From Flavilitoribacter sp020436695 (GTDB taxonomy: Bacteria; Bacteroidota; Bacteroidia; Chitinophagales; Saprospiraceae): a DNA stretch of 64,000 bases. The first letter of the stretch is position 1; each line of letters opens with the position of its first letter. Position numbers and translations under genes: made by a program. The notes beneath the pieces are model-generated. The model did not search any database and was not told the origin of the DNA. It saw only the letters and a program-made list of their open reading frames with translations. Location of the stretch: the NCBI GenBank assembly GCA_041392665.1, contig JAWKLQ010000002.1, positions 415,853 to 479,852 of the forward strand, given 5' to 3'. Of the stretch, positions 1 through 8,562 are shown one piece after another.

Positions 1-30
1 AATGTTAATTTCTTACTAATGTCTTAAAGA

Positions 31-1491
31 TCATCTCTCGATATTAATTTTTTTATAAGGTCCCGGGGGTAAATGGAAGTATCTGGAATTCAACCACTCC
101 TGCTTCACAAAGATCGGAGCATAGTGCAGAGAAAGAAAAAAGTTCGGATCGTCAAGCTGCTCGTCCCAGTTTTCGTGGGGCTGCTGAAAATAAATAGTAG
201 TGGAACCTTCCGGCCCGTCCAGCGAGGAGATCAGCAAGGTTTCAAAGCCCACCGCCCAGGGCATCCACAGCTTGTTCCAGTCAAACTGGTCCATGTGCGC
301 CAGCAGTTTGCGCTGGTCTCCGGCGGCATTTTTGTCCATGATCGCCTGCAGGTATTCGATGCGTTCCCGAAAGAAACGATGCTTGTTCCTGATCCGGTCC
401 AGACCGAACAGCAATAGTACACCGACCAGTACCAGCATCCACCAGCGACGTTCGGGCAGACAGCAGAATGCAATGGGCAGGGCCCAAAGTACCCCTAAAT
501 GGCTCAGGTACCCGTCGAGCATGATGTAGATCGGACCGCTGAGATAATTGTGCATCAGTAAAATGAGCCCCGTCAGCCCCCAGAAAGCGGCAAACAGATA
601 CAGGCTCAACCATTTTTTGCCGCGTATCCAGATCCACACCAAAGACAGTAAAAAGATAGTGAAAGGAAAGGCATATTCCGTTTCAAAGAACCACAGCAGC
701 CGGTCGGTAATGTAGAGATCCGGCAGATTAGTGATCACCTCCTGCACATCACTGAGCCGGTTGAGTCGCATTTGGGTATATTCATTACTGGCATCGAATT
801 TCATTTTCAGAAAGAGGATCAGCCCCGTGTAAATACTCAATACCCAGAAAGGCCATTCTTTCCAGCGATCCCGATGGATCAGTTCAAAACCGAAAAAGAT
901 GGCGGTGGATACGGCGATAAAGGGATGCCCGGTAAACAACAAACTGGCCAGGGCCATACCGATCCCCAGATCGGCCCAGACCGGTAGCTTACCGAATCGA
1001 TCCGACGGTCGGGTGATCCAACCGATGAGCAAAGCCAGCAGACCGATAGACAACACCACTTCTCCTACCGGACCGTAAAATTTATAGCGCATGCTGAGGC
1101 ACAGCGACAACGCCAGAAAGATCCCTGCCTGTGGATTGCGGAACAGATGAGTGATCAGCACATATACCAGGTAATAGTAGAGGATGAAGGAAGCCGAATA
1201 GATCATCAAGACCGCTTTCAATGACCAGCCTGATTTTACTGAGAGCAATGGCAAAATCTGCGTCAGATAGGTGATCACGCGCCCCTGACCGGTATAAAAA
1301 TCCTGCCCCAGCACCAGATGGAAAGCGTAGTTGGCCGCGTCCAGGCTCAACAGTCGCTCCTGATAATACACCAGACTGAGGAGAAACAGGAGGAGAAAAA
1401 AAATATGCCCTCCCCACAACAGCAGTCGGTGCTGGTGAGTGGAACTCACCTGCCAGGAAAACAGAATGCGGATATTTTCTAAGGCCTTCAC
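31..1491 (-). CDS. polytopic inner-membrane protein of unknown function
   Basis: Not recognised beyond being an integral membrane protein of 486 residues. About ten hydrophobic stretches are visible, the first near residues 22-42, then a long run between about 95 and 365, followed by a soluble tail of about 120 residues. The first loop carries an Asp-Ala-Ala-Asn-Tyr segment next to TM1 and several aromatic residues, a layout seen in GT39/GT83-like glycosyltransferases that use polyprenyl donors, but no diagnostic catalytic pair is clear. It is a lone gene read leftwards and ends 30 bases from the window edge. The ATG start precedes a short basic stretch before TM1. A glycosyltransferase-like role is only a guess. 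Confidence 0.75.
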   Translation of the reverse strand: MKALENIRILFSWQVSSTHQHRLLLWGGHIFFLLLFLLSLVYYQERLLSLDAANYAFHLVLGQDFYTGQGRVITYLTQILPLLSVKSGWSLKAVLMIYSASFILYYYLVYVLITHLFRNPQAGIFLALSLCLSMRYKFYGPVGEVVLSIGLLALLIGWITRPSDRFGKLPVWADLGIGMALASLLFTGHPFIAVSTAIFFGFELIHRDRWKEWPFWVLSIYTGLILFLKMKFDASNEYTQMRLNRLSDVQEVITNLPDLYITDRLLWFFETEYAFPFTIFLLSLVWIWIRGKKWLSLYLFAAFWGLTGLILLMHNYLSGPIYIMLDGYLSHLGVLWALPIAFCCLPERRWWMLVLVGVLLLFGLDRIRNKHRFFRERIEYLQAIMDKNAAGDQRKLLAHMDQFDWNKLWMPWAVGFETLLISSLDGPEGSTTIYFQQPHENWDEQLDDPNFFLSLHYAPIFVKQEWLNSRYFHLPPGPYKKINIER

Positions 1492-1564
1492 GCTGCGAAG
1501 ATAGTTTAGAAACTGTCTTAAAACCTCTCACTAGGCTACAAAACGCGGATTATCGATGAAAATC

Positions 1565-1608
1565 AGGACACTACAAGTAAATTGGAGAAGATTGCTCGTG
1601 TTTCATTA
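1565..1608 (+). repeat. copy of the 44 nt CTCGTG-centred intergenic repeat (divergent)
   Basis: It aligns without gaps to the copies at 6965-7008 and 8298-8341 around the invariant word CTCGTG, with roughly 26 of 44 positions shared with the copy at 6965. The similarity to the copy at 8298 continues just beyond it, both having a GCATTGA word. It lies in a non-coding gap. Function unknown. Confidence 0.5.
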
Positions 1609-1640
1609 TTGCATTGAGATGACAGTCCTGTAGCATATGA

Positions 1641-1927
1641 AATCAGAGGTTAAAGATCAAATCGCGAAGCAGCCCAGGTTTTGAAAAGCAAAAAAAGAAG
1701 TGCTCCACGTGCCGCTTTAGCTCCAGTGGAGGTGCAGCGCACCGAAATATTTTCAACATTGAGGTACATACTGAAAATGAGCTGCAGCGCAGCGTAACTC
1801 TTGCTTGGGCAATAGCTGGATGTTACGCTACGCTGTAGCTCGAAGCAGTATGCTCGTTTTGTACTAGAGATAGGACGGTGCGCTGCACCTGTATGCCTAA
1901 GGAAACAGTACTGGGTAACCTCTGATT
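1641..1927. repeat. nested palindromic element with 12 bp terminal inverted repeats
   Basis: The outer ends are perfect 12 bp inverted repeats, AATCAGAGGTTA at 1641-1652 and its complement at 1916-1927. Inside are a perfect 14 bp inverted pair (1730-1743 with 1877-1890, built on GGTGCAGCGCACC) and a 20 bp pair with 18 matches (1779-1798 with 1822-1841). No reading frame of note is inside. Together with flanking sequence it fills most of the 645 bp gap between the membrane protein and the fadN-like gene. It resembles a MITE or REP-type element; no transposase is attached. Confidence 0.65.
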
Positions 1928-2006
1928 CGCATTCAGCGCAGGAGTTTGAATTTACAGTATCCGTTAAGACTTACGACTACAGACTTCCATTAAACTAAAA
2001 GAAAAA

Positions 2007-2037
2007 TTTGCCGACCCCAACACATTTGTTAAATTTG
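2007..2037 (+). promoter_or_regulatory. Bacteroidota-type promoter of the fadN-like gene
   Basis: TTTG at 2007-2010 and TAAATTTG at 2030-2037 are separated by 19 bp, matching the Bacteroidota sigma factor consensus (TTTG/TTG, 17-23 bp, TAnnTTTG). This would give a leader of about 90 bases before the ATG at 2137. No fatty-acid regulator operator could be recognised. Confidence 0.6.
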
Positions 2038-2136
2038 CCATCAGCGAAAATTCGCTAAACAACTTTTGTTAGCAAACAACTGTTTTAAACGAAACATATT
2101 CCAACCGAATACCTAAAAATCGAATATTAATAACGA

Positions 2137-4533
2137 ATGAGTAGACGAATAAAGAAAGTGGCCGTGCTGGGTTCCGGCGTAATGGGTTCTGGTATTGCCT
2201 GTCATTTTGCCAATATCGGCCTGCAGGTATTAATGCTGGATATTGTTCCGCGCGATCTGAGTGACGCGGAAAAAGATCAGCCGGCCGCCCGCAACCGTAT
2301 TGTCAATGGGGCCCTGGCCGCAGCTATCAAATCCAGACCAGCTGCCCTTTATGATAAATCCTATGCTTCCCGCATTAAAACGGGCAATCTCGAGGATGAC
2401 TTTGCAAGGATCGGCGATTGCGACTGGGTGATCGAAGTGGTGATCGAACGATTGGATATCAAGAGGCAGATCTTTGAAAAGGTGGATCAATTCCGGAAAA
2501 AAGGATCACTGGTCACTTCCAATACTTCAGGTATCCCTATTCATATGATGGGCGAGGGCCGCAGTGAGGATTTCCGCCAACATTTTTGCGGGACTCACTT
2601 CTTCAATCCCCCGCGTTATCTGCGCCTGCTGGAGATCATCCCCACGAAGGAGACCAAACCGGAAGTTGTTGATTTCCTGATGCATTACGGCGATGTATAT
2701 CTGGGTAAACAAACCGTACTGGCCAAAGATACCCCGGGCTTTATCGGCAACCGAATCGGGGTTTATGCTATGGCCAAGATCTACCAACTGACCACTGATC
2801 TGGGCCTGCGCATTGAAACAGTTGATAAACTGACCGGCCCGGTTATCGGACGCCCCAAGACCGGTACTTTCCGCCTGGGTGATCTGGTCGGTCACGATAC
2901 AGCCGAAAAAGTGACACGGGGACTCAAGGAAAACTGTCCAGATGATGAACAGGTAGAAACTTTTCAAAATCCGAAATACATCCAGTTTCTGCTGGATAAT
3001 AAATATCTGGGTAATAAGACCGGACAGGGTTTTTACAAGAAGACCAACGAAAAAGATGAGAACGGTCGTTCCGTTATCCACGCCCTCAACCTGGAAACGC
3101 TGGAATACGAACCTCAGCAAAAAGAAGACCTGCGCAGTCTGAAGCTGGGCAAACAGATCGACGATCTGCCCAAACGGCTCCAGGAAATTGTTAAACTCGA
3201 AGATGATAAAGGTGCGGAGCTCATTAAGTGTTCTCTGGGCGGCCTGTTTGCCTACGTTTCTAACCGGATACCGGAGATCGCCGACCACCTGTTCAGCATA
3301 GACGATGCTATGCGCGGCGGCTACGCCTGGGATCTGGGGCCCTTCGAATACTGGGATGCGATCGGTATCGAAAAAGGTATTGAACTGGCCGAAAGCCAGG
3401 GATACGGCATAGCTGGTTGGGTGAAGGATATGCTGAGTGCCGGCCATACGAGTTTCTACAAGCGGGAGGACGGCGTGCGCAAATACTACGACATCGACAG
3501 CAAGTCATATAAAGTGGTGCCGGGTACGGACGAATTCATTATCCTGGATAACTATCGCGCACAGTCCCCGGTATTCAAGAATAATGAAGTTACGCTGCAT
3601 GATATTGGAGATGGAGTGCTCTGTCTGGAGTTTACCAGTCCGTACAACGCCATCGGAGAAGGTGTACTCAGAGGAATTAACGAGTGCATTCAGATTGCTG
3701 AAGATGGAGACTGGAAAGGCCTGGTTATCGGCAACAATGCTACTAACTTCAGCGTTGGTGCCAACCTCATGATGATCGGCATGCTCGCTTACCAGCAGGA
3801 TTTTGACGAAATGAATATGGCCGTCAACCTCTTCCAGCAGACTACCATGCGGTGTCGTTATTCTTCCATTCCCGTGGTGGCGGCTACCCAGGGTTATGTC
3901 TTCGGCGGTGGTTGTGAAACCCTCATGCACTGTGATGCCGGTGCCGTAGCGGCTGAAAGTTATATCGGACTGGTAGAAGTTGGCGTGGGCTTGTTGCCGG
4001 GCGGCGGCGGCACCAAGGAATTTGCCCTACGGGCTTCCGATGCCTATTTTGAAGGCGATGTCATGATCCCGACCCTGATCGAGAAATTCAAAACCATTGC
4101 ACTGGCTTCCGTCAGTACATCCGGGCCGGAAGCTTTCAAATATGGCTATCTGTTGCCGGAAAGAGACGAGATCATCGTTAACCGCGACCGCAACATTGCC
4201 GAAGCCAAACAAAAGGTGTTGGAACTGGCGGAGACTTATGTACAGCCTATCCAGCGTACCGATATCACTGTACTCGGTCGTCAGGGACTGGCTGCGCTAT
4301 ACGCTGCGGCGAATGAGCTGAAGCTGGGTCGCTACGCCAGTGAGCACGATATCAAAATTGCGCAAAAGATCGCCTGGGTACTTTGCGGTGGTGATCTGAC
4401 CGGCACACAGCAGGTTTCCGAACAGTATCTGCTGGACGTAGAACGGGAAGCTTTCCTGAGCCTGGCCGGAGAACAAAAGACACAGGAGCGGATCCAGCAT
4501 ATGTTGCAGACGAATAAACCGCTTCGCAATTAG
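2137..4533 (+). CDS. fadN: 3-hydroxyacyl-CoA dehydrogenase / enoyl-CoA hydratase fusion (FadN type)
   Basis: This bifunctional beta-oxidation enzyme of 798 residues hydrates trans-2-enoyl-CoA and oxidises the L-3-hydroxyacyl-CoA product with NAD. The dehydrogenase part is N-terminal, as in Bacillus FadN (YusL) and unlike E. coli FadB: a Rossmann GSGVMGSG motif at residues 12-19 and the His-Phe-Phe-Asn-Pro catalytic segment near residue 153. The crotonase domain is C-terminal, with a glycine-rich oxyanion segment (GYVFGGGCE) and the VEVGVGLLPGGGG segment carrying the active-site Glu. The length equals the usual size of the family. The thiolase follows 98 bases downstream on the same strand, so the two almost certainly form a fatty-acid oxidation operon. 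Acyl chain specificity cannot be read from the sequence. Confidence 0.93.
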   Translation: MSRRIKKVAVLGSGVMGSGIACHFANIGLQVLMLDIVPRDLSDAEKDQPAARNRIVNGALAAAIKSRPAALYDKSYASRIKTGNLEDDFARIGDCDWVIEVVIERLDIKRQIFEKVDQFRKKGSLVTSNTSGIPIHMMGEGRSEDFRQHFCGTHFFNPPRYLRLLEIIPTKETKPEVVDFLMHYGDVYLGKQTVLAKDTPGFIGNRIGVYAMAKIYQLTTDLGLRIETVDKLTGPVIGRPKTGTFRLGDLVGHDTAEKVTRGLKENCPDDEQVETFQNPKYIQFLLDNKYLGNKTGQGFYKKTNEKDENGRSVIHALNLETLEYEPQQKEDLRSLKLGKQIDDLPKRLQEIVKLEDDKGAELIKCSLGGLFAYVSNRIPEIADHLFSIDDAMRGGYAWDLGPFEYWDAIGIEKGIELAESQGYGIAGWVKDMLSAGHTSFYKREDGVRKYYDIDSKSYKVVPGTDEFIILDNYRAQSPVFKNNEVTLHDIGDGVLCLEFTSPYNAIGEGVLRGINECIQIAEDGDWKGLVIGNNATNFSVGANLMMIGMLAYQQDFDEMNMAVNLFQQTTMRCRYSSIPVVAATQGYVFGGGCETLMHCDAGAVAAESYIGLVEVGVGLLPGGGGTKEFALRASDAYFEGDVMIPTLIEKFKTIALASVSTSGPEAFKYGYLLPERDEIIVNRDRNIAEAKQKVLELAETYVQPIQRTDITVLGRQGLAALYAAANELKLGRYASEHDIKIAQKIAWVLCGGDLTGTQQVSEQYLLDVEREAFLSLAGEQKTQERIQHMLQTNKPLRN

Positions 4534-4631
4534 GGGCTCAGCACTGAGTTCTGGGTACTTGGTGGTGCCGAGGCCCCAGAACCAAGCACCTTTAAAAACA
4601 TACACCCAAGACGATTTCAAAAAATAATATA

Positions 4632-5804
4632 ATGGATGCATATATAGTAAAAGGATATAGATCTGCCGTAGGCCGTGCCAAAAAAGGCGGATTTCGCAAC
4701 TACCGTTCGGATGATCTGGCGGTAGACATCATCAATCACCTGCTGACGCAAACGCCGGAACTCGATCCGCATCTGGTAGACGACGTGATCGTCGGTTGTG
4801 CCAATCCGGAAGGAGAACAGGGATTGCAGATCGGTCGGCAGATCTCCGTACGTGCGCTGGGTAAGCCAGTACCGGGTATGACCGTCAACCGCTACTGCGC
4901 ATCCGGACTGGAAACCATTTCCATTGCCGTGGCGAAGATCAAGGCCGGTATGGGCGAAGTCTATGTAGCCGGCGGCACCGAAAGTATGAGTATGATCCCG
5001 ATGACAGGTTACAAACTTGCTCCCAGCTATAAAGTGGCCAGTACCACTCCCAATTATCTGGTGAGCATGGGGCTGACCGCCGAAGCCGTAGCCCGTAAAT
5101 ACAACATCAGCCGGGATGCAGCCGATGAATTCTCTTACCAGTCGCACATGAAGGCTGCGGCCGCTATCGATGCCGGTAAATTCAACGATCAGATCGTCCC
5201 GGTAGAGGTGGAAGATGTAGTCGTAAAAAACAACAAGCGCGTGAGCAGCGCTCACACCGTGGCTATGGATGAAGGAGTACGCCGCGATACGACGGTAGAA
5301 GCCCTGGCCGGTTTACGTCCCGTTTTTGCCAATGGCGGCGTCGTGACGGCGGGTAATTCCTCACAGACTTCCGACGGTTCTGCCTTTGTACTGGTAATGA
5401 GTGAAAATATGGTGAAGCAACTGGGGCTCGAGCCCATTGCCCGCCTCGTCAGTTGTTCCGTTGCCGGGGTTGACCCGCTGTATATGGGTATCGGTCCCTG
5501 CGCGGCCATTCCAAAAGCTCTGAAACAGGCCGGGCTGAAACTGAAAGATGTTCAACAGATCGAGTTGAATGAGGCTTTTGCTGCCCAATCACTGGCGGTT
5601 ATTCAGGAAGCTGGATTGGACCCGGATATTGTTAATGTCAATGGAGGGGCTATCGCATTGGGTCATCCGCTCGGTTGTACCGGCGCCAAACTATCCATCC
5701 AACTACTTGATGAAATGCGCCGCCGCGATCAGAAATATGGCATGGTGACGGCTTGTGTTGGTGGCGGACAGGGAATTGCGGGTATCTATGAATTATTGAA
5801 TTAG
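4632..5804 (+). CDS. fadA: acetyl-CoA C-acyltransferase (3-ketoacyl-CoA thiolase)
   Basis: This cytosolic thiolase of 390 residues cleaves 3-ketoacyl-CoA with CoA to give acetyl-CoA and a shortened acyl-CoA, the last step of beta-oxidation. The nucleophilic Cys is residue 89 in NRYCASG. The conserved GHPLGCTGA segment carries the catalytic His, and a second Cys sits in the C-terminal ACVGGGQG motif. It follows the FadN-type enzyme at 98 bases and pairs with it as in Bacillus fadNA. The sequence is complete with no missing active-site residue. A terminator hairpin follows at 5876-5912. A biosynthetic acetoacetyl-CoA thiolase is the alternative, but the neighbour argues for degradation. Confidence 0.93.
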   Translation: MDAYIVKGYRSAVGRAKKGGFRNYRSDDLAVDIINHLLTQTPELDPHLVDDVIVGCANPEGEQGLQIGRQISVRALGKPVPGMTVNRYCASGLETISIAVAKIKAGMGEVYVAGGTESMSMIPMTGYKLAPSYKVASTTPNYLVSMGLTAEAVARKYNISRDAADEFSYQSHMKAAAAIDAGKFNDQIVPVEVEDVVVKNNKRVSSAHTVAMDEGVRRDTTVEALAGLRPVFANGGVVTAGNSSQTSDGSAFVLVMSENMVKQLGLEPIARLVSCSVAGVDPLYMGIGPCAAIPKALKQAGLKLKDVQQIELNEAFAAQSLAVIQEAGLDPDIVNVNGGAIALGHPLGCTGAKLSIQLLDEMRRRDQKYGMVTACVGGGQGIAGIYELLN

Positions 5805-5875
5805 AAATATTAAGTGTTCTGGGTGCTTGGCCGAGCACTATGAACCAAGTACCAATATCTGATTCCATTAATTTC

Positions 5876-5912
5876 GAGACGTGGCAGATTTTGCCAATCT
5901 GCCACGTCTTTT
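5876..5912 (+). terminator. intrinsic terminator after the fad operon
   Basis: A perfect 13 bp stem (5878-5890 with 5896-5908) closes a 5 base loop and is followed by a short T run. It lies between the plus-strand thiolase and the convergent nitronate monooxygenase-like gene, so it ends the fad transcript. Confidence 0.8.
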
Positions 5913-5940
5913 CTCGTGCACCCAGTATCTCGCAACACGC

Positions 5941-6918
5941 TTATAGGTACTTTTGCAAGTTAGCTTGCTGTTCTTCTATCGCGCCCTTGAATTCTGCCTT
6001 CATTCTCCCAACCAAATCCACTACCGGCAACACATCATCAACTGCCGTTACGCCCTGCCCTGCCGACCAGATGGTCTTCCAGGCTCTCGCTTCGGCCTGT
6101 GCCGCATCCAGTTCCTCTCCGAAATCGATCTTTTTCGATTGTTGCCAACGCTCTTCCGGTATACCGGCAGCCTCCAGGCTATCCCGCATGAAATTAGCGT
6201 GCACGCCGGATACCGCTGCTGTATAAACGATGTCTTTGGTGCCGCTCTCCACGATCATCTGCTGATAAGCCCGGTCGGCCATACTTTCCGTGGTATTAAT
6301 GAAACGGGTACCCATGTAAGCCAGATCGGCTCCCATTTGCAGAGCCGTAGCGATGTCCCGGCCGTTGCTCAGGCAACCGGATAACAGAATGGTCTTATCA
6401 AAAAAACTACGTACTTCCTGTACAAAAGGAATGGGGTTCAGCGTGCCGGCATGCCCGCCGGCCCCGGCACTGACCAGGATCAGTCCGTCCACACCTGCTT
6501 CGGCGGCTTTCTCTGCGTGTCGTTTTTTGATCACATCGTGAAATACAAGTCCACCGTAACTGTGCACGGCATCCACCAGTTCAGATACAGCACCCAATGA
6601 GGTAATGACGATGGGCACCTGATGTTTGACGACCATTTCCAGATCGGGCATTACCCGCGGATTGGTGCGATGAACGATCAGATTGACACCATAGGGGGCA
6701 GCCGGTGTTCCGGTTTCTTCTTCGTGCGCTTTAAGCGTATCTTTTATTTCTATCAGCCATTCCTCGAAACCTTTGGTCGTTCGCTGGTTGAGCGCAGGAA
6801 AGGTTCCAACGACTCCCTGCTTGCAACATTCCGTGACCAGCTTAGGGCCGGAAATGAGAAACATTGGAGCGGCTACGACGGGGAGGTTGAGGTGGTCTAA
6901 AACTTTTGGCAAGGGCAT
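5941..6918 (-). CDS. nitronate monooxygenase-like FMN protein (NPD family)
   Basis: This 325-residue TIM-barrel flavoprotein belongs to the 2-nitropropane dioxygenase/nitronate monooxygenase family, which oxidises alkyl nitronates using FMN and oxygen. Seen in the sequence: the N-terminal PVVAAPMF segment typical of the FMN site, the AGAGGHAG motif at 151-158 with the His used as catalytic base in the family, and a phosphate-binding GxxMGTRF segment at about 199-206. The same fold is used by FabK-type enoyl-ACP reductases and by oxidoreductases of unknown substrate, so the reaction is inferred. It is convergent with the fad operon and sits 136 bases upstream of purE in genome order, on the same strand as purE. 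Confidence 0.82.
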   Translation of the reverse strand: MPLPKVLDHLNLPVVAAPMFLISGPKLVTECCKQGVVGTFPALNQRTTKGFEEWLIEIKDTLKAHEEETGTPAAPYGVNLIVHRTNPRVMPDLEMVVKHQVPIVITSLGAVSELVDAVHSYGGLVFHDVIKKRHAEKAAEAGVDGLILVSAGAGGHAGTLNPIPFVQEVRSFFDKTILLSGCLSNGRDIATALQMGADLAYMGTRFINTTESMADRAYQQMIVESGTKDIVYTAAVSGVHANFMRDSLEAAGIPEERWQQSKKIDFGEELDAAQAEARAWKTIWSAGQGVTAVDDVLPVVDLVGRMKAEFKGAIEEQQANLQKYL

Positions 6919-6964
6919 TTTTTATCTGATATTATGATTCTGTGATATTGAAATGTTGTGATGA

Positions 6965-7008
6965 GTGATGGTACCAGCAAGATTGAAAAGGCTACTCGTG
7001 GTTCTTGC
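6965..7008 (+). repeat. copy of the 44 nt CTCGTG-centred intergenic repeat
   Basis: It aligns gap-free with 8298-8341 at 33 of 44 positions and with the reverse complement of 31572-31615. It lies in the gap between purE and the nitronate monooxygenase-like gene. A preceding stretch of GTGATG/TGTTGTG words is also shared by the copies. Confidence 0.65.
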
Positions 7009-7054
7009 GGTGGGCTTCCAGATACCCCATTCAGGATACCTGTCTCTACAAGCC

Positions 7055-7558
7055 TTACTTCTTATATGCTTCGTATCCCATTTCTTCCAGTTTCCGGTAT
7101 TTTACGGCTACTCCTTCCGCCATTTCCTGCTTGTAAATGATCATGCGGTTCATCAGAGCAGCATTCTGAGTACCAATGATCTGGGCGGCCAGTAAGCCGG
7201 CATTTTTGGCGGCATTCAGGGCTACGGTAGCTACGGGCACACCGTTGGGCATCTGAAGAATGGACAGGATGGAATCCCAGCCATCAATGGAATTGGAAGA
7301 TTTTACCGGCACACCGATAACGGGCAGCGGCGAAAGTGAAGCCACCATGCCCGGCAGGTGAGCAGCACCTCCGGCACCGGCAATGATCACTTTAATACCT
7401 CTGGTATGGGCTTCTTTGGCAAAGCTGAACATGCGCTCCGGCGTACGATGAGCCGAAACAATAGTCAATTCAAAAGGCACTTCCAGCTCTTTGAGTACAT
7501 CCGCTGCCTGTCGCATAATGGGAAGATCGGAGTCAGATCCCATGATGATGCTAACCAT
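7055..7558 (-). CDS. purE: N5-carboxyaminoimidazole ribonucleotide mutase PurE
   Basis: PurE (167 residues, usual length) moves the carboxylate of N5-CAIR to give CAIR in purine biosynthesis. The family signatures are present: GSDSDLP at 7-13, SAHRTPE at 35-41, the GAGGAAHLPG loop at 61-70, and a GWDSILSILQMP segment near residue 93. The start ATG is given by the conserved N-terminal strand beginning two residues before. A near-consensus -7 element, TACCTTTA (7579-7586 read on the minus strand), lies just upstream. No purK is adjacent, so the partner N5-CAIR synthetase must be elsewhere. Confidence 0.95.
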   Translation of the reverse strand: MVSIIMGSDSDLPIMRQAADVLKELEVPFELTIVSAHRTPERMFSFAKEAHTRGIKVIIAGAGGAAHLPGMVASLSPLPVIGVPVKSSNSIDGWDSILSILQMPNGVPVATVALNAAKNAGLLAAQIIGTQNAALMNRMIIYKQEMAEGVAVKYRKLEEMGYEAYKK

Positions 7559-7570
7559 ATTTAGATTCTT

Positions 7571-7601
7571 TTGCCGTTAAAGGTATTGCGTTTATATTTG
7601 T
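7571..7601 (+). promoter_or_regulatory. Bacteroidota-type promoter of the MORN lipoprotein
   Basis: TTTG at 7571-7574 and TATATTTG at 7594-7601 with 19 bp between them match the -33/-7 consensus. The ATG at 7657 lies 55 bases downstream. The region is shared with the divergent purE promoter. Confidence 0.55.
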
Positions 7602-7656
7602 TGACCTCACTTCTGCCGCATTAAATCTTTCTATCTAAATAAAATCATAGGAAAAC

Positions 7657-8262
7657 ATGAGAAGCCTACTCGCCATCCTACTGATCTTTGGGTTTTATGC
7701 CTGTCAACCCGCCGAGAATACGGCTACTGCGGACTCCCAAACTGAATCGGAAATCAAAAGTGGCAACGCATATACGCTGACATCTGTACCCGGTACTGAT
7801 CTGGTACAAGCGACAAAATACAATGAAGCGCAGCAGGTAGTGGAAACCGGCTTTTTTCTGAACAATCTACCGGAAGGAACCTGGAAATTTTATAATCCCG
7901 CCAAACCGGAATTCCCAAATAAAGTGATCAGCTATCACCAGGGCATTAAGCAGGGGCTCTACCTGGAACTTAGCGAAAGAGGAGACGTCACCCTGAAGGC
8001 CAATTACCTGAATGACCAATTGAACGGCTCCTGGGGCATGTACAAATTTGGACGGCCGCTAAAAACCGCTAATTACCTCAATGATCAACTGGATGGCCCC
8101 TACCGGGAATACACTGCGAACATGGGGAAACTTCAACGGGAAATTTATTACAAAATGGGAATGGAAGATGGTCCCTACCGCTATTACAATGATGACGGAG
8201 AGATTACGGTGGAGTATGAATATAAGAATGGGGAAAAAGTGAGCGGCGGTCTTGTTGAATGA
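7657..8262 (+). CDS. lipoprotein with MORN-like (YwqK-type) repeats
   Basis: This is a 201-residue protein with an N-terminal hydrophobic segment ending in a lipobox with Cys16, so probably an outer- or inner-membrane lipoprotein. From about residue 60 it contains degenerate repeats of the form G-x-W-K-F-Y and G-P-Y-x-x-Y, the pattern of the MORN-like domain often labelled YwqK family antitoxin. Two repeats share the words ANYLNDQL. The antitoxin label is historical and no toxin partner is present. Beyond a secreted protein of MORN-like fold no function is claimed. Confidence 0.8.
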   Translation: MRSLLAILLIFGFYACQPAENTATADSQTESEIKSGNAYTLTSVPGTDLVQATKYNEAQQVVETGFFLNNLPEGTWKFYNPAKPEFPNKVISYHQGIKQGLYLELSERGDVTLKANYLNDQLNGSWGMYKFGRPLKTANYLNDQLDGPYREYTANMGKLQREIYYKMGMEDGPYRYYNDDGEITVEYEYKNGEKVSGGLVE

Positions 8263-8562
8263 TGTTGAGATGCTGTGATGCTGCAATGCTGTGATGGGTG
8301 ATGATACTAGTCTGTTGGAAAAGCGTACTCGTGATTCATGCATTGAACGTGTTCAGGTTTTCGTGTGCTTAGGTACTCAGCTATCAGGTCTATTACTGAA
8401 GAATGAGCATTTTGTTCGCATAACGGGAGGATACCTATCTCCTGGTCTCCTTAACCTAAATGTCTAAACATCTCTCCCTCACCTTACTAAGCCCGGGCAC
8501 ACTTACCAAAAATCTTAGTACCAGCATTCATCACAACATTACAGAATTATAGAATTATAACA
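8263..8562. other. 300 bp gap between convergent genes, rich in repeat words
   Basis: The left end has repeated GATGCTGTGATG words and the 44 nt repeat. The right end has partly complementary ATCACAACATTACAG words near 8530-8565. The two ends could pair over a long range, which would suit a bidirectional terminator between the lipoprotein and the esterase. No gene is visible in the gap. Confidence 0.45.
8298..8341 (+). repeat. copy of the 44 nt CTCGTG-centred intergenic repeat
   Basis: It has 33 of 44 positions identical to the copy at 6965-7008 with no gap, including GTGATG at the left end, AAAAG in the middle and ACTCGTG. It lies just after the stop codon of the MORN-type lipoprotein. Confidence 0.65.

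Noticed and set aside
2527..3447. Long antisense frame inside the fadN-like gene
   Set aside because: It is a mirror frame of a well-supported enzyme gene and has no independent motif.
7657..8262. Antitoxin (YwqK label)
   Set aside because: It is a lipoprotein with MORN-like repeats and no toxin partner; the label comes from an unrelated context.
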